Source of the DNA: an uncultured Pseudogracilibacillus sp.
Lineage (GTDB): Bacteria > Bacillota > Bacilli > Bacillales > Amphibacillaceae
Length of the DNA: 13,215 nucleotides
Direction: 5' to 3'
NCBI GenBank assembly: GCA_937960785.1
Contig: CALGOZ010000150.1
Location: 1-13,215 of the forward strand
Shown here: positions 6,397 to 12,309 of the stretch, in pieces
How the letters are laid out: every line of letters begins with the position of its first letter
Numbering within the stretch: the stretch's first letter is position 1
Position numbers and translations under genes: made by a program
The notes under the pieces: model-generated
What the model was told of the DNA's origin: nothing
What the model saw: only the letters and a program-made list of their open reading frames with translations
Database searches by the model: none

Positions 6397-9300
6397 CTAC
6401 CTTGTCGTTATATTTCTTTTGCGGAGAAAATATAACATAAGCCCCAAGGCAATTAACAATGCTCCTAACAGTAAGTAAGTAAACATTTGTGTAGAAGTAC
6501 TTGGTAATTTATTTTTTTCCTCAGAACCATCTTGTTCAGCAACTTCTACAGAAAGCTCATCTTGTTCATCATATAGTTCGTCATTTTTTTTATCTGTATT
6601 TTTATCAGAGCTTTCACCAGGTTGAGGATCCTTTTCAGGCCTGTTATCTCCCTCTAATTCCTTATCTAGGTCGGTTATTGATTCTAAGTCTAGTTCATCT
6701 AATTGACCGAAGTCATAAAGCGACAAATTTTCTTCAGTAAAAAGTTTATATGCTGCTAAGGCTAATAAAGCTTGTTCAGTAGCAATGTCATTTGCTTTTG
6801 ATTCTCCTAATGTATGAGTAAATCCACCATTTGGTAGTTGATAGCTTAATAAATGATCAATTAAATTCATCGATGTTGTAAATTGCTCACTCTTTGGATC
6901 AATACCATTAGCTGTTAAAGCTATAATTACTTGAGCAGTAGCTTCACTTGTAACTCCACCAACAGCACTTCCGCCATCAAATCCACCATCTTCACCTTGA
7001 GATTTTGCTAAAAAGTCGATTCCTTTTTCTACGGCTTTTTGAACCTTATCTTCTTCCGTATATGGTGCTAAAGCAGTTAAAACCATTGCTGTTATGTCTA
7101 TATTTGGGGCATCATATTCTTTATTTAGACTCCAGGAACCATCATTATTTTGATTAGCTAAAAGCTCGTCAACTAACTTTTCCCGTGTCCACTTTGCATC
7201 ATCCGGTACTGGGAAATTAGCTGAATCTAAGGCAATTAAAGCAAAGGCAATTCCATTATTTCCTTGATAGGTTAAGATGTCAACTACTGTTCCATCCCAC
7301 AAAGTTCTATCTGGACTATTATAAATTAGTTCGATTAAATTAACACCATTGACATCGGTTGGGTCAATATTTAGAGCTAAGGCTGTTAGGGTTAATCGTT
7401 CAACATCTGTAATGAGCAAACGCTCCGATTCTTTTGCTTTAATAATTTGTTCCTTTACATGCTTTGCAAAGGTATCTTGGTATGAAGCAGGAACTTTTTC
7501 GCCGGCCTGATGTAATCCTATAGCTAGCCAATCACTCTTAACTCCTGTTTTAAAGATATAGTCGATTAAGTCTTTTAAGGCTTTATCCGTTGACACATTA
7601 AGTTGTGGCTTTTCATAGAATACCGTAATTTCTTTGGTAGCTTCATTGCCTGCCTTGTCTTTTGCTTCAACTAGGATAATATTTTTACCTTCTTTTAAAG
7701 TAGCTTGATACTTGCCATCCTTCATGGATACAGTCTGATCATTTACTTTCACTACTGGGTCTACTTTTCCATCGACATCATCAACTACTTCTACAGAAAA
7801 CTCAATGGAATTTTGTAAAAACTTCTGTCCATCTTTAATTCCTCGAATAGAAATAACCGGTGGTGTTTCGTCTACTTCCGGTTCCACATCTTCATCAACG
7901 ACATTAACTACAGCATATGGACGTGAAATATTTACTACACCATTTTCATTGTAGCGAATTGCTGATAATAGATAAGTTCCCGGTTCATCAAAAATAACCG
8001 TAACTTTTCCGTCTTTATCGAATAGAACCTTTTCGCCATTTATCTCATAAGGTTTGTTATCGATTAATAAGGAACTACCCTCTACTGAGTCATCTTGATA
8101 TTCGCTAAAGCCATTTAGCACGAAGGTAGCCTCTTCACTAATAGATACAGTATATCCTTCTTTATTAAACCAGGTATAAATATTGTCCATGAAGTCTTCG
8201 ACGAAATATAAAACAATTGTGTCTCCATCTTTTAATTCATAATCTGCTACACCGATATCAGGAATGTTATGGTTAACAGCGTACATCCAACCGCTATTTT
8301 GACCTGCTGTAAATTGTCCCACATCACCAATTTGTTCAATATAGTTTCCACCAAAACCTAACTTAAATTGTTCTTCATCTGTTGCATCAAAGCCTTCAAT
8401 CGTTTGTAAAGCATCTATGATAGCATGAATAGCTCTTGGATTATCAAAGTTTTCTATCTCTCCACTTGTTACGTACGGCGCTAAATCAAAGGAACTTACT
8501 TTTAACTTCGTCGGTTCGACTAAAGTTTCTTTATGTCCTTCAATACGAACAGAAACTTCAACTTCATCCACTGGGGGAGCACGGTCTTGCAAGTTTTTGA
8601 TTGCCTTATTCAATTTTTCTAAAACTTGATCAATTTGTTCTTGGCTTGCCTCATTATTTTCTAAAACCGTTATAGCTTCATTTAAAACTGACTTAAAATT
8701 CTCTTTACTATCCTCAGTCTTATTAGATAAATCGATAGCTTTAGCTTCTTGAACTTTCTCTTCTAAGGATGATTTATCAGCTTTTTGTCTTAACTGTTCA
8801 ATTGCTCCATTTAAGGCATCCATTTTCTTTTGTAACGCCACTTCATCATCGATTGTATCGAGCGTTGATTCTACTTCTTTAATAACATCCTTTAAGTTAG
8901 CTAATGTTTTTTCTGTATAAAGTTCAGTTTGTTTTGCCATTTCTTTGGCTTTAGCAATTAAATCCTTTAATGGCTCAAGATCTACTTCAGGATCATCCGA
9001 TGCATTTTCATCAGGGAGGATTTCAATCTCAGGGAAAATACTATAATATCCCTCAACTTGTTGCGCATTTAAATTTGGTACAGCTCCTACTTCAGCATCA
9101 ATATAGTGATGAGAGCCAATCGGACTACCAAAAAAACCTAAACTTATATGGCCGTCCTTTAAATAATAGGCTCCTTCATGACCTTTGGGAACTGTAAAAG
9201 TAATTGAGTTTGCCTGAGTAGTTATATTGTATTGCCTACGATCACCCTTAAAGAGCTCTTTGCCATCATGAGAACTAAAAATTAACTGGGCATTAAAGTT

Positions 9301-10821
9301 ATAAATTCCCGCTAGCTTATTTGCCGGAAACGATAATCCTTTAAAAGTAACCTTAACTTCATCGCCAGGAGCGACTTCTTGACCAGGGTTTGAAAGGTTT
9401 TCAATTTCCACATTTAAAGGTCTAGCAGTCATCACATGGTAAGCAGCTTGACCATCTTTTTCAACTTTTACAATGTTACGACCTTCTGTTAATAAAATCG
9501 TAAAAGAATCATCATCATTTTTTACAACTTCATCTTTTGTAAACTTTCCATCACCATAAGAGGCAGTACCCTGTTCATGATTAATCGTTGGGCGTAATAC
9601 CGAAACCTCTGCTCCTTCTTCAGGTGTAAAAGTATAATAAGCCCCCGGTTCATCTTCTAAATAATAAACACTATCGATTTCAGCATCAAAGACACCTTGT
9701 TGTAGGTTACCTGAATTTCCAGCCTTAATATTTCTTTCTTTATTACTTTCAATACCTGTATCGATATCGACTTCATCACCAACAGTCACAACAAATAAGC
9801 CGACATTTTCTGGCCAAATTGCACTGAAGTTTCCACCTTCATATGCTGAACCGTGTACTTTTAATGCATCGTATGTAACTTTTACAATCGCTGTACCTTC
9901 ACGTTCAGCTTTAATTTCTGCATAACTACCAGGACCGTCTGGATGAATTGAAATTACATCGTCACCTGTAATAATTTCATAATGAAAATCTGGTTCGAAG
10001 AAATAATTGTTAATACCTTCAATTAACGCTTGCCAATTACGCATTGGAAGCAATTTAAAAGTTTCATTTTCAGCAAGCTGTAAATGATTTTGTTCATTAA
10101 TGTTCAAGAAAATATTACCCTCAATATATGTTCCACGATTTAAAATTGCTTTAGGATTGAAAGCCTCTAAATCCGCCTTCGTTATTTCTAATTCTGTGTT
10201 GTTTTTATTAGCCCTAAAAGTTCCTGTGTTAGTTAACTTTCCTTCTTCACTTACACGATAATTATATTCTTTATTAGCCTCTAATTGATAAAAATAAGTT
10301 TTCGTACCATCACCATTATGAATTGCCTCTTCTGCCGGCTCTACTTCATCAAACTTAATAAAATGTTTACTTTTTGTTCCGATAAACAGTTCAGCATTTT
10401 CAGGTATTGTGAAAAGAACTTCGCCTGCCTCTAATTCTTTCGTTTCTTGATCTGATAAATTTTCAGATACTGATGTTTGTTCTTTTATTTTTACAGTCTT
10501 ATCTTCTGTGGCTGTAGACCTTTCTTGCTGTTTTATTTCATTTTTTTCTTCTTTCTCTATTTTGGTTTTAGCTTTTTTGCCATCTTTTGCTTCTCTTGTA
10601 TTCTCTATTTTAACTTTAACTTTTCCATCTTCTTCCGATGAATAGTTATCAGCTTCGTAATTATTGGTTTCTCCTGCCGTCTCGTCAATTAATTCACTCG
10701 GTTCAATTAAATCTTCCATTTCCAAGTTATGAGCGAAACTTTGACTTGGGAAGGATGAAAACAACAATAAAACAATAGAAAATACCGATAAATATTGTTT
10801 CATTTTTTGACTAAATTTCAA
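6397..10821 (-). CDS. Wall-anchored intrinsic-factor-like protein with DUF4430, Ig-like and alpha/alpha-barrel domains
   Basis: A 1474-residue surface protein. Order: signal peptide (1-30, probable cleavage after SFA); charged linker (31-130); several beta-rich modules of uncertain family (about 130-605); two FIVAR-like helical repeats (about 614-747); a DUF4430 domain (about 753-875) with NSGWMYAVN (842-850), PDIGVADY (854-861) and KDGDTIVLYF (864-873); a beta region and Ig-like domain (about 985-1070, containing VEAKDKAGNEAT); an alpha/alpha barrel (about 1078-1360) with repeats QNNDGSW (1224), QGEDGGF (1275) and QLPNGGF (1328); an acidic linker (1361-1438); sorting motif LPSTS (1439-1443), a hydrophobic helix and an RKR tail. 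Animal intrinsic factor and transcobalamin combine the same two folds to enclose cobalamin, but with the barrel first. With the B12 riboswitch upstream, the likely role is extracellular cobalamin capture. The start is TTG at 10821, because AAGGAG (10830-10835) lies eight bases before it; the ATG at codon 7 is too distant. Confidence 0.9.
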   Translation of the reverse strand: MKFSQKMKQYLSVFSIVLLLFSSFPSQSFAHNLEMEDLIEPSELIDETAGETNNYEADNYSSEEDGKVKVKIENTREAKDGKKAKTKIEKEEKNEIKQQERSTATEDKTVKIKEQTSVSENLSDQETKELEAGEVLFTIPENAELFIGTKSKHFIKFDEVEPAEEAIHNGDGTKTYFYQLEANKEYNYRVSEEGKLTNTGTFRANKNNTELEITKADLEAFNPKAILNRGTYIEGNIFLNINEQNHLQLAENETFKLLPMRNWQALIEGINNYFFEPDFHYEIITGDDVISIHPDGPGSYAEIKAEREGTAIVKVTYDALKVHGSAYEGGNFSAIWPENVGLFVVTVGDEVDIDTGIESNKERNIKAGNSGNLQQGVFDAEIDSVYYLEDEPGAYYTFTPEEGAEVSVLRPTINHEQGTASYGDGKFTKDEVVKNDDDSFTILLTEGRNIVKVEKDGQAAYHVMTARPLNVEIENLSNPGQEVAPGDEVKVTFKGLSFPANKLAGIYNFNAQLIFSSHDGKELFKGDRRQYNITTQANSITFTVPKGHEGAYYLKDGHISLGFFGSPIGSHHYIDAEVGAVPNLNAQQVEGYYSIFPEIEILPDENASDDPEVDLEPLKDLIAKAKEMAKQTELYTEKTLANLKDVIKEVESTLDTIDDEVALQKKMDALNGAIEQLRQKADKSSLEEKVQEAKAIDLSNKTEDSKENFKSVLNEAITVLENNEASQEQIDQVLEKLNKAIKNLQDRAPPVDEVEVSVRIEGHKETLVEPTKLKVSSFDLAPYVTSGEIENFDNPRAIHAIIDALQTIEGFDATDEEQFKLGFGGNYIEQIGDVGQFTAGQNSGWMYAVNHNIPDIGVADYELKDGDTIVLYFVEDFMDNIYTWFNKEGYTVSISEEATFVLNGFSEYQDDSVEGSSLLIDNKPYEINGEKVLFDKDGKVTVIFDEPGTYLLSAIRYNENGVVNISRPYAVVNVVDEDVEPEVDETPPVISIRGIKDGQKFLQNSIEFSVEVVDDVDGKVDPVVKVNDQTVSMKDGKYQATLKEGKNIILVEAKDKAGNEATKEITVFYEKPQLNVSTDKALKDLIDYIFKTGVKSDWLAIGLHQAGEKVPASYQDTFAKHVKEQIIKAKESERLLITDVERLTLTALALNIDPTDVNGVNLIELIYNSPDRTLWDGTVVDILTYQGNNGIAFALIALDSANFPVPDDAKWTREKLVDELLANQNNDGSWSLNKEYDAPNIDITAMVLTALAPYTEEDKVQKAVEKGIDFLAKSQGEDGGFDGGSAVGGVTSEATAQVIIALTANGIDPKSEQFTTSMNLIDHLLSYQLPNGGFTHTLGESKANDIATEQALLALAAYKLFTEENLSLYDFGQLDELDLESITDLDKELEGDNRPEKDPQPGESSDKNTDKKNDELYDEQDELSVEVAEQDGSEEKNKLPSTSTQMFTYLLLGALLIALGLMLYFLRKRNITTR

Positions 10822-10870
10822 TTTTATCTCTCCTTTTTATAGTTGTTTTACTCGATCTCCTTCATAAGTA

Positions 10871-10908
10871 AAAATAAAAAACCCCTGCCTACGAGAATAG
10901 GCAGGGGT
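10871..10908 (-). terminator. Riboswitch expression-platform terminator
   Basis: An 11-bp perfect GC-rich stem (10881-10891 with 10898-10908) with a 6-nt loop is followed on the minus strand by UUUUUAUUUUUA. This is a textbook intrinsic terminator placed between the cobalamin aptamer and the first gene. It is expected to form when cobalamin is bound, stopping transcription of the operon. It lies about 36 bases before the ribosome binding site of the wall protein gene. Confidence 0.9.
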
Positions 10909-10925
10909 GAGTAATCCTACTAATC

Positions 10926-10976
10926 CCTAATAATGATATCGCTTTCTGCGCATACTTAACTAAAAACATTATTAGG
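10926..10976 (-). promoter_or_regulatory. Hairpin in the riboswitch expression platform
   Basis: CCTAATAATG (10967-10976, minus strand) pairs perfectly with CATTATTAGG (10926-10935), enclosing a 31-nt loop that contains a smaller hairpin (CGC at 10940-10942 with GCG at 10948-10950). It lies between the aptamer and terminator and overlaps neither. It could be the P13-type element that contacts the aptamer in many cobalamin riboswitches, or a folding spacer; the antiterminator pairing itself is not evident by eye. Confidence 0.5.
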
Positions 10977-11020
10977 CTTCCACATGCACACCTTTTCCCG
11001 GAAGGCTTTTTACTGCATTC

Positions 11021-11194
11021 TATGTTTTGGCAAGTCTCCTGACTTATAGTGTCTCGCAAACTCTCGCCTTCCCGGCTAATTGCCAGTGGCATCGTGAGAG
11101 TTTGCACACTACTTACAGTGGCCGGACCGTTCAGGATTTGCACCTGATTCCTTTTTAATTTGCATATCAAATGACATGCAAAAACCAAAACATA
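11021..11194 (-). promoter_or_regulatory. Cobalamin (B12) riboswitch aptamer
   Basis: On the minus strand the segment carries the conserved cobalamin-riboswitch parts in order. The P1 5' arm TATGTTTTGG (11185-11194) is perfectly complementary to CCAAAACATA (11021-11030). A P2-like hairpin follows (11176-11182 with 11159-11165). Then come the conserved AATCAGGTGCAAATCCTGAACGG... core, the GGCCACTGTAA segment, CCGGGAAGGCG, and the B12 box AGTCAGGAGACTTGCCA (11028-11044). A long peripheral helix pairs GCAAACTCTC with GAGAGTTTGC. A terminator lies about 110 nt downstream, so this is a transcriptional OFF switch. It controls the wall protein, lipoprotein and probably the ECF genes. An open reading frame across this region is spurious. 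Confidence 0.96.
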
Positions 11195-11216
11195 CAATAT
11201 GTAGTTTTCTAGATAT

Positions 11217-11245
11217 ATTATTGTCTAGAAATAGAATTATGTCAA
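11217..11245 (-). promoter_or_regulatory. Sigma-A promoter of the B12 operon
   Basis: On the minus strand a perfect -35 box TTGACA (11240-11245) is followed after exactly 17 bases by AATAAT (11217-11222), five of six matches to the -10 consensus. The predicted start, near 11205-11210, lies about 10-15 bases before the first paired base of the riboswitch P1 stem, so the whole aptamer is in the leader. An imperfectly understood inverted repeat flanks the -10 box. Confidence 0.85.
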
Positions 11246-11338
11246 CATTTATCAATTTCTACACGCTGAATTTAACAATATTCGTTACAACTACGTGTCT
11301 TTTATACTCTTTATCTTCTTTCAATCGTTTATTTTTAC

Positions 11339-11731
11339 TTAGGGTTCGAGAGAGTCATCCTTTCGATTATTTTCGCGATAACGCCAATATTCTTCAATAA
11401 ACTCGATAAAACGTTCTTCGGATTTTTCATAGTAAGAATATACAATTTCATCATTGAAGCGAATTGACTCTAGTTGTGTTTCAATCTTTTTATCAATGAA
11501 AAAGAAACTCGTCCCTTCATCGGTTTCGATTTCAATTGTTTGTTCATCTACTTTTCCTTTATAAATGCCAATTTCAATTTTTCTGTCGTTATCCTCTGTT
11601 TCTATCTTTTCCTCTTCTATATTCGGTGTCTTCTCTTCATTTATTTCATCTTCTTTTTGATAAATTGACCAAAAGAAAGGGCCTATAATCATAATAAACA
11701 ATAAAACGAATAGTATAGCTAACTTCCTCAT
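11339..11731 (-). CDS. Small membrane-anchored protein of unknown function
   Basis: A 130-residue protein with an N-terminal hydrophobic helix (about 4-23) after a basic MRK start. This suggests a membrane anchor or uncleaved signal, with the rest outside. A highly acidic stretch (27-50) follows, then a small beta-rich segment (about 50-100, GIYKGKVDEQTIEIE...FFFID...RFNDEIVYSYY) and a charged helical tail. There is no lipobox cysteine. The ATG has a strong AAGGAG site seven bases upstream. It ends about 94 bases before the -35 box of the B12 operon, in the same direction, with no obvious terminator between them, so some readthrough into the riboswitch leader is possible. I do not recognise a family and assign no function. 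Confidence 0.8.
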   Translation of the reverse strand: MRKLAILFVLLFIMIIGPFFWSIYQKEDEINEEKTPNIEEEKIETEDNDRKIEIGIYKGKVDEQTIEIETDEGTSFFFIDKKIETQLESIRFNDEIVYSYYEKSEERFIEFIEEYWRYRENNRKDDSLEP

Positions 11732-11862
11732 CTTTAAACTCCTTAAATACAGGTAAATCTTTCAAATAATCTTTATTAGTAGCTTAGAGGGAATATATAT
11801 ATACTATACCTTGTTATACTCCTTGAGAAAACTAAGCTAACCTTACATTAAAAATTATATAA
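11732..11862. other. Intergenic region upstream of the 130-aa protein
   Basis: AT-rich and without a credible coding frame. On the minus strand it contains TATAGT/TATATA tracts that could supply a -10 box for the 130-aa gene, but no matching -35 box is convincing. Its distal edge meets the hairpin at 11863-11898. Confidence 0.5.
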
Positions 11863-11898
11863 AAAAACAGACTGAATCATTCTTTTCAGCCTGTTTTT
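11863..11898. terminator. Terminator hairpin at the end of the ABC ATPase remnant
   Basis: AAAAACAG-A-CTGAA (11863-11876) pairs with TTCAG-C-CTGTTTTT (11885-11898): 13 pairs, one mismatch, 8-nt loop. On the minus strand it is followed by seven U residues and further AU-rich sequence. On the plus strand the stem itself ends in five U residues, so it may work in both directions. The last codons of the ATPase remnant run into this stem. Confidence 0.75.
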
Positions 11899-12206
11899 AC
11901 ATTGATTAATATTGTTAACGTTTTTAATAAATTAAAATCTTGAAAGACAAAACCTAAGTCGCGTCGGCGAAATTTCGCTAGTTCCTTTTGTTTTAAAGTA
12001 TGATGGTTTTTACCTTATATCAGTACGGTTCCCGATGTTGGCTCATCAATGGTAGAGATAACATTTAATAAGGTTGTTTTTCCACTTTCCGATGGCCCCA
12101 TTACCCCGACAAACTCCCCCTCCTCAACGGACATGCTTATATTCGTTAATGCCCGTTGAGGCACTTTACCACTATATACTTTAGACACATTGCTTACTTC
12201 TAACAT
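11886..12206 (-). pseudogene. Remnant of a BceA-type ABC transporter ATPase
   Basis: Start: ATG at 12204-12206 with AGGAGG seven bases upstream, giving MLEVSNVSKVYSG, typical of BceA/MacB-type ATPases of peptide-antibiotic resistance transporters. The frame is interrupted by TAA at 12015-12017, yet the same frame continues with recognisable homology: LAKFRRRDLGFVFQDFNLL, the expected Q-loop region, ending at a TGA (11886-11888). Homology fades near 11900 at the terminator. The Walker A glycine is replaced by glutamate (GPSESGKTT, codon 12087-12089). The signature, Walker B and H-loop, roughly the last 60 percent of a normal 250-aa protein, are missing, and no permease gene follows. It is non-functional as an ATPase; the 63-residue N-terminal peptide could still be translated. 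Confidence 0.88.
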
Positions 12207-12286
12207 GATTAAACCTCCTAAATTCAACTTAATTTTAGTCTACGTTAGTCGGGGGAAAGGAAAAATCGAATATTCTTTCAGATTCC

Positions 12287-12300
12287 TTACATTTATGTAA
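12287..12300. promoter_or_regulatory. BceR-type operator
   Basis: TTACA-TTTA-TGTAA is a perfect match to the TNACA-N4-TGTAA inverted repeat described for BceR-like response regulators. It lies between the histidine kinase gene and the bceA remnant, where the inducible bceAB promoter normally sits. A possible -10 box on the minus strand is TAAAAT (12232-12237), with no clear -35 box, as expected for an activated promoter. Confidence 0.7.
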
Positions 12301-12309
12301 GATGGAAAT

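Noticed and set aside
5858..6478. A 206-codon plus-strand open frame
   Set aside because: Antisense to the lipoprotein linker; its Ser/Phe-rich product is the mirror of Lys/Glu/Ser-rich codons, and no ribosome binding site is seen.
8970..9197. A 75-codon plus-strand open frame
   Set aside because: Antisense to the large wall protein, with a Gln/His-rich composition typical of a shadow frame.
10889..11197. A 102-codon minus-strand open frame
   Set aside because: It lies wholly within the cobalamin riboswitch and its terminator; conserved RNA elements explain the sequence and there is no ribosome binding site.
12015..12227. Treating the 70-codon ATPase frame as a genuine small protein with start at 12227
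   Set aside because: The ribosome binding site lies inside that start, the real start is at 12206, and homology continues past the stop, so it is a pseudogene.
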